From Gentiana macrophylla (Eukaryota; Streptophyta; Magnoliopsida; Gentianales; Gentianaceae), in assembly GCA_026214975.1 (NCBI GenBank), contig CM047805.1, positions 2,852,001 to 2,916,000 of the forward strand: a DNA stretch of 64,000 nt, in the 5' to 3' direction. Shown piece after piece: positions 1 through 10,769 of the stretch. Position 1 is the first letter of the stretch. Each line of letters opens with the position of its first letter. The translations under genes and the position numbers were made by a program. The notes under the pieces are model-generated. The model saw only the letters and a list, made by a program, of their open reading frames with translations, had not been told where the DNA came from and ran no database searches.

Positions 1-1407
1 TATAGTAGAGGCCGTGGGGTTGGCTGTCGCCTTCCCCGCTCCCACTCAATAATTTGAAAAAGTGGTGGGTTTACTAATTAAGGTTTCGGTCTTGACAATA
101 AGAAACAATAAATCAAAGCACTCCGAACAGGGTCGGTTATGTAGGCAAGCCTACGCCGTCTTATTCATTGGAACATATGTGACAGTTCAGCCTGATCCGG
201 CAAGAGAAGCCCCGTTTAGCCCGAAGGCTTATCGGCTATGCTAAGTCTTGTCAAACCACTGTAACGTACATCACACGTGGAGGGGAGTCGATTGAGCCGA
301 AGCTCGGTTGAACTCGCCCATCCATGGTTAGACCATTTCCGAACCCATTAACTAAGATTTTCCGATTTCTATGTTGTCAACCAAAGCGTAATCTCGTTTT
401 TGTTTAAGGTAGGTTCACCGAAAACTCAACGATTTATCTAAGTGGGATTCACCGAGAATCCATCACTAAAATCGTAACGATTGACAAAACCCGGTTCCTC
501 GGTTTTAATAATTAGTTACTTAATTAATTAACTACCACATATTAATTAAAAAAGATTTTAACTAATTATACGAGTTATACATGCCTAATTTATTCCAAAT
601 AAACTAGCTACATGTATGCATTGGAGTGGAATCATGATATGATGCATGTCATGGCAATTTTCCGATTTCTATCACATAATTTCGATCATACACGAAAAAA
701 TAACCGAAAAAAGAACACCGAGATGGATCGTTGGTACCCCCGTATCTAACCTATTAAAATAACACAAACCCTAACTAGGGTTTACTATTTTCTAATCTGC
801 TGCTGCCGCGTTTTATCGACAATCGGACATCCAAACGAACTTTGATCGTCACGAAACTTTATGGACCTGTTCTTCACTCCTCCTACTTCAATCTGAACGG
901 TTGGATCTTCGTTTCAACGGTCCAATCTCTTCCAGAAATTCGACGAACTGACAGCTGGGGCTGCAGTGCTTTTACGACACAGCAGCAACTTTATTGTAAC
1001 GATTGGACATCGAGATGGACTCCGATCGTCACGAAATTTTGAGGGCCTGTTCTTCAACTTTTAGTCTTCATTTTGACCGGAGGGATTGTCGTTTCAACGG
1101 CTCAATCTCCAGGGAATAATTATAAAAAAAAACCGAACAAAAACAAAACAGATCTACTTCTAGGAAACTAAAATTACAAAATTTCCTATACTCATATAAA
1201 CGAGTTTATATGAGTTTACAATAGATCTAACGAGTAAACAATACCAACCCCAATCCATCTCTTCAACCACGACAATCACAAGGCAACATACATGATATAA
1301 AATTCGATGCACATACATACATACGAAATTTATATAAAAAAAACATCTAACACATGCTTTTTCCACACCTAGATCTAAAATTCACATACTTTGATTGATA
1401 GATCAAA
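1..1407 (-). mobile_element. Leader/internal part of a minus-strand LTR retroelement, cut by the window edge
   Basis: This stretch lies on the internal side of the primer-binding site at 1408-1420, so in the minus-strand element it is the untranslated leader running off the left edge. No long ORF is present in either strand; the short open frames (60-70 codons) show no known domain. It holds an imperfect tandem repeat (see 820-1110). That it belongs to the element is inferred only from position and orientation. Confidence 0.45.
820..1110. repeat. Imperfect tandem repeat, period about 178 bp
   Basis: Two copies start near 820 and near 998. Shared landmarks are an 'atcggacatc/attggacatc' start, 'gatcgtcacgaaa', 'ggcctgttcttca' and 'cgtttcaacgg' followed by 'caatctc'. 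The copies differ by many substitutions, so the duplication is old or the unit belongs to a diverged repeat family. Confidence 0.6.
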
Positions 1408-1420
1408 GGCTTTGATACCA
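1408..1420 (-). other. Primer-binding site (initiator tRNA-Met type)
   Basis: On the minus strand this reads TGGTATCAAAGCC, one mismatch from the usual plant LTR-element primer site TGGTATCAGAGC that pairs with initiator tRNA-Met. It abuts the inner end of the 1425-3241 LTR, which fixes the element as minus-strand with its 5' LTR on the right. Confidence 0.7.
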
Positions 1421-1424
1421 CTAT

Positions 1425-3241
1425 AGGATGTAATATCGTCGGATGGATCATGGATCCACCCGATTTCGCAGCGGAAAGTACAAGATCTAGATCTAAACAA
1501 TCAAAGCACATAAAATAATATATCTAAACCTACGAGGGGGTTTAGATTGCTTACCTGTTTATTGTGAATAAACACCAAGAACAATCTTCAATCCAAGATC
1601 CAAGCTAGATGAGAAGCCAGGTTGAGAAGCCAAAGTCTTCCAACGTGTGTCTCCAAGCACCACCAGGTGGATGGTGTTTCAAGCCACCGGACCTCCTCGA
1701 TATGCTACCTTAGAAAACCCGAAGTTTTCCAAAACTCAAACCCTAAGTAAAAGAGCCGAAAATTCTTGCTCTAATACTTACACCAAAACCGAAAATTGTG
1801 ATGTCAATAAGGCTTGGAAGAACTCTCTTTATACATGAGAGTAATCATTGTCCTCCAATGATTTAATAATCAAGAGATAATTATTAAATTAATCCTTAAT
1901 TTAAATAAAAGATAAATATAATATATATCCCAAACAAATTAGGATAAATAAATATATTATTCAATATTCCATGATTTATCATTTAACAATTAAATAATTA
2001 AATCATATAATTAAATAATTATCCAAGAAAACTAATTTCTTTCTAATTATTTAATAACAAATTTCGGCCACAACCCTAGATTGTATAGGGCCACACGAAA
2101 TTTTGACACACACGTTAGTAAGTCATTTAAAATTTCTTTTTCCATGTATTTAATTATCTAATCCAACTAAACAATTAATTCACATATCAATTAAATAGTC
2201 CAATCCAACTATTTAATTATAATTGAGGTTAAACGATGAGAAAACATATGCTATGTTAGAGTACGCGTCGGGGACCAATGAACCCATATTCAATAGCTAC
2301 AATAAATTAAATAATATTATCCTTCGGATCGAACAATAATATTCAATCTATTAATTCCGGGATTACACCACCATAAACCCAAATCAACTCGCCGAATATA
2401 GATAACTTACACTCAACCATGAGTTGATAACGTGTCCACCGATATAATCATTACATACGGATAAATCCTCCATAGATCATTTGTTCGTTTCGATTCGGGA
2501 TATCTCCGTAGACCCTTCTCGAAACCTCTTATCCTTATTTACCATTAACCCCTGGTGATCAATTAGTTCATAACTAATATAGTATGAACTCCCGGGATCG
2601 AGCAGTTTCTAGGATTAACAAATAAGGGAACTGTCTGTCTACTTTCCGAGGGAAGGAATGGATTCCATATCTGTGATAGCACAGACTACTCACTCATTCC
2701 AGAATAGAGCCAACGAGAAGTGTTAGACCACATACTATGAAGTGGTCCTTACTAACACATCAAACTCTACCCTAGTCTAAGCAGTTGTCTGTGATCACCT
2801 CAGGATTGAGATTAATCCATATATGATCATCTTGTGATTCGATAAGACTTCTCGATCACGGAATTTTATCGAGAACTCAAATCAAATCGGTCCAAAATTC
2901 TATATGATCATCATCATATATAAATGCCCCATTAGTATTCCTATTACCGGCAGTCAGATAAGCATGTCACACCTAAAGTGTTCTGGGCGCATTATTAGCA
3001 TATTAATCATGAGACCCATACTCAGATTAATCAACGCTACGGACTAAGTTAATTTTAAGTACATCTCACTAACTCAATCCTTTTGTGTATAGCCATACAC
3101 TGAGTTATATGATTACATAAACGAGGTACTTAGGGTTTTCAGTAGTGTCTTAATTATAAGCATACATGCATATAATAAGATGAATTATTAATTCTGTCCT
3201 AAAACAATTACATAATTGTCTTTCGGGCACTGCACCTAACA
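1425..3241 (-). mobile_element. 5' LTR of a minus-strand LTR retrotransposon
   Basis: Read on the minus strand it starts TGTTAGGTGCAGTGCCC and runs about 1.8 kb to the tRNA-Met primer site. It is homologous over much of its length to the solo LTR at 16521-18241: both have 'ctgaaaaccc' about 130 bp in, 'tccagaacac/tctgggcgc' blocks, 'catttatatatgat' and 'aggggttaatggtaaat'-type blocks in the same order. The inner boundary is uncertain (1421-1430). An ATTAC pair at 3242-3246 and about 1429-1433 could mimic a target duplication but does not leave the expected CA end. Confidence 0.7.
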
Positions 3242-3297
3242 GTAATCGCACTACAGGTCCACTATGTCCAGGTCACCACTGGAGCACCACATGCTTG

Positions 3298-3708
3298 TTA
3301 ATTTTTCTTGGAGAATTCGAAATGAACTGTCCGGCCAAGGACCTTGACAAACACCGCCCTACGCCATGGTTGCCAGAGTTCGATGCAGTCTTCAACCGGT
3401 ATTTCAATTGGATCATCATCTGTAGCCGTACCACGCCAATTTTCTGTAATGGTGATGAAATCAGCTATGTCCGTTTTATCTTCTCCCTCACCAGTATAGT
3501 AGGATGAATGCCGCTTCGGTTCTCTGAGTATGTCAATGCCAGATCGAATGGACCACACCGAATCCCCCTCTTTCCACTTATCGATGCTTCTGCGAAGAAT
3601 GTCCGATTCTTCTGCTGATTGGCCTAGGCCATCCATGTCCATGGCTGCTGAGTTCTCCATGTGAAGGCAATGGTCAGAAGGATCAATGACGAGGGAGACC
3701 GATAGCAA
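3298..3708 (-). pseudogene. DUF4283-like (LINE ORF1 or related) N-terminal fragment
   Basis: This 136-codon frame has normal protein-like composition, unlike the shadow frames around it. The C-terminal end (about residues 110-132) contains LWQPWRRAVFVKVLGR, which resembles the start of DUF4283, a domain common in plant LINE ORF1 proteins and in zinc-knuckle proteins of retroelement origin. The frame stops some 20 residues into the domain, 56 bp from the LTR at 3241, so it looks truncated, probably by that insertion or a deletion. The likely start is one of two Met codons in the first 25 residues. A LINE fragment is unusual with its 5' end kept. A host-derived DUF4283 gene fragment is the alternative. 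Confidence 0.45.
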
Positions 3709-5308
3709 TCACCGCCGGCAGAGAAAAAAATGTAATTACTTCAGTTTCTTTTTTTTGGTTGGTATTTTTAAGGTGTTTTTTGTAGTTATTTTATTTTTAT
3801 TTTATTTTTATATTTTCTCTATTTTGTTTTTTATTTTCTGATTTTTTTTCATTATAATAGGTGTTTTTATTTAAAATGGTGTTGAAATAAATATGAATAT
3901 TATATATTTTCTTTTCACACTAAAAAATATGGAAATAATTTAATTTAATATAATCAGCCTCCATAGAATCTTATTGCAAATTTTCTCTACGTACTATTTA
4001 TATAAATATTTAATAAGGAATACATAAAATCTTTAACTTGAAGGATAAGTAAGATCTATTAAGGAAAATTTTAACTTTTCCTAATTTGACTAATCCTTGT
4101 CTATAAAAAGATAATAACCCTCTCAAGAGAAGAGAAAAATCATATTTTCATAATCTTCAACTAGAAGAAAAAAATCATATTTCTTGTTTAAATAAGCATA
4201 GTCCGACTTCCGGATAATTGAGCTATTCGAGTAAAAATCTTGTTCTTCCCGATAATTGAGCTATTCGAGTAGAATTCTTGTTTTTCGGATTACAGTGCTA
4301 TAGTACAACGTCCCACAGTTCATGAGATAATCAAGTTTTGTTTGTCGGATTAGGGAGCTTTCACCCCCTGTGTAAGAACTACCAGAAGATTTTGACGTCT
4401 ACGAATCAACGTGATTATTGGTACGGTTTTTTTTTTCTCTCTTTAAATGTGATAAATTTATATTTGTGATTAAATTCTTGTATATACTGCCAGATTATTC
4501 CCGTATCAAACTTCATATGTATGCTACGGTTTTTTTTTTTTATATAATTTTTTTTTTATCTCATCTCATACACACAATTCTTCTACACAAAGTGTTGTTT
4601 ACGTTATTTTATGTTTTATGTCAAGAACATAAATTTGGCCAAATAAATATATATATAAAAAAAACTTCATAAAATTTAGACAAATTCCTAGAAATCTTGG
4701 CCCTAATAACTCTGCTCCTAATTGAATTAAGGAAATAATTGTATTTTCCAAATAATTTGTGTTTAATGTACAAGACAAAGATAGATATAGTATAACAAGC
4801 AATCTAAATCCTAAATATTCTATAAAGATATGATACAACAACTAAAATCTTATCTACAAGAACGTGAAGGTTATCCACTTCTTTATTTGTTTCTTAAAAT
4901 AAAATAAAAAAGCCTCCAACCCAACAGGCCCTATGGAGACTCCAGCCTTACACTTCATCTAATGACTAAGTTATCACTATAACATTTAATATCCTGATGT
5001 GATTGTACATTAATGTTTTTTTAGCCAGTTCTTGATGTGTTTTTTTACGATCGTTTTGACATGTTTTTCCAAACGATTTCACGTTTGCATTATTGTGAAA
5101 TCAACAGCTAGACATGTAAGCCACGTATATGACATATTAATTTCTTCTAGCGGGCAACATGAAGATGTTTATCTTTTTTGCTAATTCAAAAAATTAATCA
5201 GTTGGCTTAATTATTTTTTGATCAGTTGGCTTAATTTATATGGAGAATTAGGGACAAAGACTAGCTTTTGGAATATTTTTGAGTAACATGACAGTATCAC
5301 ATTTTTTA
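3709..5308. other. AT-rich intergenic spacer with short direct repeats
   Basis: No gene is recognised. Poly-A/T runs dominate. At about 4213-4272 the phrase 'gataattgagctattcgagta' occurs twice about 38 bp apart, followed by a third related 'cggatta' block, as in a small degenerate tandem array. A short duplication 'cagttggcttaatt' occurs near 5199 and 5225. Confidence 0.5.
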
Positions 5309-5916
5309 TAGGGAGAATGACAACTTTTATATTTTTCTATAGCCTAAAGGACAAAACCTAAAAAAAATTAAAAAAATCAAAAAATACGCGTCTTGTTCCT
5401 GTACCTTTTTTTTTTGTTTTTTTCTCTTTCCTCCTTGATTTTCAAACGCTCATATCTTTTGATCTAAATCACCAAACGTGATGAAAATTGCAATGAATTT
5501 TTTATTTTTTGATGCTCTTCGTTTTGAGATTTGGTTCGATACAATTACATCGTTTTTCATAAAATTCACTGTCGAAATTCACTCAGTGAATCTCGTCAGT
5601 GAATCGTGAAAATCAGTGAATATCGACAGTAAATTTCGAACAATAGTGAATTTCGAAAGCGGATTTTCTGAAACCAGCTCGGAATATGTTGAAAATGGTC
5701 TCAAAATAAAGCGCATGAAAAAATAAAAAAATTCGTGAAAGAATTTTTAAATTTGGTGTTGTAGATTGAAAGATATGAGTGTCTAAAAAAATGGATGAGA
5801 GAGAAAGTGTATTGAGTTATTTTTTTTTGTTGAGAAAAATGGCGCTCGAAAAAAATATTAAAAAAAATAGTTTTGGCTTTTATGTAAAAGTTTCAAAAAA
5901 CTGTCATTTTCCTTTA
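5309..5916. mobile_element. Possible short TIR transposon (MITE-like), about 600 bp
   Basis: The left end 'agggagaatgacaactttta' and the reverse complement of the right end 'aaaggaaaatgacagttttt' are imperfect inverted repeats, and the interior has no transposase. No clear target duplication was seen, so the family is unassigned. The interior at 5569-5660 is packed with repeats of 'cagtgaat' and 'attcactg', which can form hairpins. Confidence 0.4.
5569..5660. repeat. Cluster of cagtgaat / attcactg short inverted and direct repeats
   Basis: At least five copies of 'agtgaat' plus reverse-complement 'attcactg' fall within 90 bp, with 'cgaaattc' or 'tttcga' between them. The pattern is an array of small hairpins inside the putative TIR element. 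Confidence 0.5.
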
Positions 5917-6650
5917 TTGATGAAATGTTTGTGTCATTCTCACTCATTACCCCTAATTTATATTACAATTGTAAAGATATTCATCACTGACGAATTGATG
6001 ATAATGGAGCATAAAACGTAATGAAATTTTATTTACCTACTTTTTTTAAACCTAATAAGTCACACCTAATATAATAATAGACTTATATCAAATTGTAAGT
6101 ATATGATAATTGGGATTAATCATAGGGATATATACATAATATATTATGAGAGTTGTATTATGATTAAACATTTAAACTACACTAAGTTGTCTTTCCCACA
6201 AAAGATTGGAAAAGGTTGTCCACCTATTTAAAAAAGGCTTTCTAGAAAATAAGTTTTCTTTCTTAATATTTTGAAACTCTAAAGTAGAGGCCGTATTTTA
6301 GAAAAGACAAAAAAAATGTTTTTTTTCTTTCAAATTAAAATCTAGATTTATAAGAGAGAAATCATTAAATCCCGAAAGAGGAAATCATTTAAAGAGTTTG
6401 TGTAGGTTACCAATGAAATAGGTTTGACGATCAAAATTTCCAACACACGATAAAAGAAAAAAAATCAATTCGTGATCTCATTGGTAAATCTATAAGTTTA
6501 TTTTATATTATTAATTTCAATAGAATAAATCAAATTTGTCATGCCGTAAACAAATAAAGTTTTAAACTTTGTGCGTAGGAGAAAGTATAAAACACACAAA
6601 CCCAAACCGAAGACTCAATTTTTAGTGAACCATGGTTAAATAATAAAAAT
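5917..6650. other. AT-rich spacer upstream of the ARID1-like gene
   Basis: No ORF of note and no RNA gene is visible. The region holds poly-A/T tracts and leads into the putative promoter of the gene at 7780. Confidence 0.5.
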
Positions 6651-6654
6651 TACC

Positions 6655-6668
6655 GTTATATATAAATC
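6655..6668 (+). promoter_or_regulatory. Candidate TATA box of the ARID1-like gene
   Basis: The sequence 'ttatatataaatc' lies about 300 bp upstream of a plausible 5'-UTR splice donor and is followed by a CT-rich tract (6675-6760), as in many plant leaders. A second 'cttatatataac' occurs at about 6841. Which one is used cannot be told without transcript ends. Confidence 0.35.
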
Positions 6669-6961
6669 ATGTCCTTTGTTTTCTTTCTCTCTCCTAAAAA
6701 TCCACAACCCTAATCTACAATACAATCTCTCAATTTTTTTTCTTCCTCTATTTGCCATATTCAAATAATCTTATCTTATGTATAACCCAAATAATCAAAA
6801 ACCCTTTTTTCCTTTTATCTCTTTGCCTCATACAAATCCAACTTATATATAACCCAAATACATCCCAAAAAAATAAATCTAGTTAGCACACAACAGGTCT
6901 TTCAATTAAGAGTAGATCAAGGGTTTCTTTTAAAATCAAATCCAAATCTCTCAACTTACTG

Positions 6962-7653
6962 GTATGCTCTCAAATTTTTATAGTTTTTTTCCTTCTTTTA
7001 TCTCTCCCAAAAACCTCAAGGGTTGTTATATCATTATGAAAAGATATGATATTGGATAGATATATGCTGAGAATTTATGTGCAAATTTCTTGTCTAGTAT
7101 AATATTAGAAAATAGGATCTGATCTAGTGATAAATGTGATTGTATCTCGTGGTGAGATCAGATCTGGTCTAGTGGTATAAGTGATTGCATTTCGTGGTGA
7201 GAAGCCGGGGTCGATTCGACTTCTAACTCTCATAGCATATCATATATTTGTGAATTACTCATCAATAGCTAAGATCCAGGGATTAAAGATATAGATCTAC
7301 CAGATTAGGGAATTTTTAGAATTTATGAAAGAGAAAAAAAAAAAATCCAGTCTTTTCATTTCCCCTTCCCTGCGCCGTTTGTTTTTCTGTTTTTCTTACA
7401 TGTAAGCAGAAGTTTTCTTTAAAGACAAGATTTTTCATTGGGTATTTAGATCAAAACATCTTCCCGCCAATAAACCCAAATTTTCTTGGAATCTTAGTTT
7501 GGTCTATGTAATTTTTTAGCTGGGATTCATTTGTTCTACTTATGCTTTACAGATTAAATGAATGAATATGCTTAATACTTTTTTATTTCGAGCTAAATAT
7601 CGATTAAATGAATGATTTGTTTTGAGGGTTTTATATTTACAAATAAATTACAG
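6962..7653 (+). other. Probable 5'-UTR intron of the ARID1-like gene
   Basis: A donor 'actg|gtatgc' (GT at 6962-6963) and an acceptor 'aaattacag|ggtgctt' (AG at 7652-7653) bracket a T-rich stretch. The downstream leader 7654-7779 has stops in the coding frame (for example TAA at 7702), so translation should begin after it. This supports a non-coding first exon. Prediction from splice-site sequence only. Confidence 0.45.
7115..7217 (+). repeat. tRNA-like / SINE-head sequence inside the 5'-UTR intron
   Basis: 'tggtctagtgg' (7165-7175) fits a Pol III A box of a tRNA-Pro-like gene, and 'ggggtcgattc' (7207-7217) fits a B box about 32 bp later. No acceptor stem pairs, so it is not a functional tRNA. 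The A-box half is also duplicated just upstream (about 7117-7160, period about 45 bp). Best read as a SINE head or tRNA-derived relic; no SINE tail was confirmed. Confidence 0.4.
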
Positions 7654-7779
7654 GGTGCTTGAGGAAAAAGTGCCTCTTTTGGATCTTGAATCAGTTGCTG
7701 ATAAAGCTACATCACAGAGATAAATTTTGACTATTTTTCAAAGAAATTTGAAGTGATTTTACTTTTTGGCATCATATTA

Positions 7780-10705
7780 ATGGGAGTTGGTGGGAAATCC
7801 ATGGATTTGATTAAACTTTTTGTGAATGTGAAGAAAAATGGTGGGTATAAAAAGGTTACTGAAAATGGATTATGGGATTTTGTGGCTAAAGAATGTGGGT
7901 TTTTTGATGTATGTGATGGGTTAGCTTTGAAGTTAGTTTATGTTGAGAATTTGGAAAAAATCTTCGAGTCGTTGAAGAGAGTTTCTGAAGAAAAGATTGT
8001 AGTAGAACGTAGCGTTTTGGATACTTGTGGTGGATGCTCGATGGACTTAAGCTCGAATTTGGAACCGTTTTTATCTGAGGTTTCGGGTCTTAAAAAGAAG
8101 AACGGTGTGAATCACGCGAAAGTGGATTGGGATGAGTGTGATTTAGGTGATGTTTGTGTAGGGAAGTTGCCCGAGATGGTTCATTGTCGTGATCATGTGG
8201 ATTCGAATGAAGATATAGAGGATTATCATATAAAACACGTTTCTAACGATGTTATTGACCTTGTTTCGGATGTCAATGATGAGTGTGATGCTTCTTCTGG
8301 TGGATGCTCGATTGACTTGAGCTCGGATTTGGAACCGTTTTTATCTGAGGTTTCGGATCTTAAAAAGAACGATGCAACCTACATGAAAGTGGATTGGGAC
8401 GAGTGTGATTCAGAGAAGTTGCCCGAGATTGATCATTCTTACGATATTGAGAATCATCATACAAAACGCGCTCTTTCTAACAATGTTAAAGAAGAGTGTC
8501 TAACTTCTTTTGAATTCAAACCTATCAAGACTGCTGCTTTTAGGAAAGAAAGTGTACCCGTTATCGTTAAAGGGTCAGATTCGAAGACGAAGAGGAAGAG
8601 GGAGTCTGCCATAGGTATACTAGATTGGATTCATAGGGTTGCTCGGGATCCATGTGATCCTACAATCGGATCGCTACCAGACAACTCTGAATGGAAAGAT
8701 TACGCAACTGATGTTATATGGAAGCAGGCTTTGTTGATTCATGAAGCAATGCTATTGAAACGGACCGGATATTCGAATGGCCAAGACTTCACTGTGCAGG
8801 TACATATACTAATTTTCTCTTGAACATTGTGTCGAACACCTAACATTCAATATTCTAAACCTAAAGCAATCATATTATCAATGATTTTCTTATGAACATA
8901 GAAAGGGGGGACTTTAGTATATATAACACTATACATGTTCTTCATGGTGACGGCTCTAGTATGGGCGTTGTTAGTGATGCCGCACACCAAACTTACTCTT
9001 GTGGCAATCGATTTTTCAAAAGTCGATTCTAGACCCTAGAATCTACTTTCTACACGGTGACAATCGTTTATATGCTTTAGAATCGACTCTTGAAAAGCCG
9101 ATTCGCTCACGAGCATCAGTGCCGTTAAAGGCGCCCTTCTAGTATTTAGTGCCCTTTTTTTTACTGAAAAGTTGATTTGAGTTCCCTCCGGTGTCTTACG
9201 GTGGATTTGGTGTGGCGCTATTAATAACGTCTTTTTATCGGGTAGATGCCTAGTTGTTACCTCTACAATAAGTCTTAATAGTCTTAATTTTCTTTTCTCA
9301 TCTCTATGAGTAAAATATAGTATTGCCTCCGCTAAATAAGAGTCGTTTTAACGTAAATTTAGAATGAGCGCCTTTAGTAGACCAGTTTTAACGTAATTTA
9401 GAATAAGCGCCTTTAGTAGACCAATGAACATTATCGTGGCACAACACTAGAATCAATCAATTTTTCAAAAGTCGATTCTAGACCTTAGGATTGATTTCTC
9501 GCCGGTTGAATTCTGCCAAGATAGCGTTTGTTAGGTTTATTATTCCTCATCCCACCTCTATTTTGTTACCCTTTCAACAATTTTTAGTCAAAAAGGTATT
9601 ATAGACTTTCTAAACATAATCAATGACATTTATCCACCTTTTAATCTGTGCGAAAACCTTTGGAACGACTCTTAGTATTATAATAATAATAATAATAATA
9701 ATAGTGCAATATTAGTATTGATATTGGTTGGAATGAAATGAGAATGGAAAAAAGGGAGAAGTCTTCTCAAAAAAAAAGGGGGGGGAGTAGATGTAGGGCG
9801 GATCCTCATATGATCTGATTGGTTTGTAGGAGGCAGGGGGTGACCCCGGTTTGACAACCGTGAGTTTCGGTACAAGGATGGATGTTGATGTTGTGTTACA
9901 AGTCTAGTCGAGTTATTTCGAGTAGTAAGAGTGACCCCAGTGGTACACTCTATTTCACTCCCAACTTATCTTATTTTCCGTTCCAGATTCACCTTTTTAA
10001 CACCCTATAAAACAACATACTCCAGTAACACTCCCTATACCATTCCTCAAAATTAATTTTCTCTCACATCTCAACTAATTAATTTAACTATAAAATTACT
10101 TTTGTTCCAGAAAGTGTAATCAAATCCTGTCTTTTGCCGCAAGTGGATAGATAAAAGGAAATACTATTCAGTTTGCAGAGCCTTTATATTTAAAGGGGAC
10201 CTTAATTTTAAATAGAGATAGGGAAATAAATGGAGTCTTATTGTGGGGATAAAGATGGATGCCCTCCCTATATAAGATTTAGGGAAGGATGAAAAAGTCA
10301 CATATCGTCGCCACTCTAAGCTAGTATGGTTTCTTAAAGATTTTTATTTCAAGTTGTGGATAAAATTTGTCTTTCTCAATATACCCAACTTTACTACCAT
10401 GTGATAGATATTCCCAATTTTATTACCATGTGATAGATTACAAATAATGTCGAAAATTTTCTAGACATTTCATATGTCAAAAAATTTCGTACACCTTTCA
10501 TTGTTACGGTAAATTAAAAAAATTATACATTAAAGTTATCATATTGTTAGAAACAATATCCATTGATATATAAAATCCTTAAAAAAAAGATTATGTGAAA
10601 AAAATAAGGCAAGAAGTGACGTAAATAATCCTTTAAAAAAAGAGAATGATTTATATATAATTGATTTAAGTATCTTGTTTTCTAAGATACTATTTGTATT
10701 GTCCA

Positions 10706-10769
<64 letters not shown>

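Noticed and set aside
1429..3246. Apparent ATTAC/GTAAT pair as a target-site duplication of the 1425-3241 LTR
   Set aside because: Using it would leave an LTR ending in CGAT, not CA, and would ignore the PBS adjacent at 1408-1420. Recorded as possible coincidence.
7165..7217. Functional tRNA-Pro gene
   Set aside because: Only A and B boxes match; no acceptor or anticodon stem pairing. Treated as SINE/tRNA relic.
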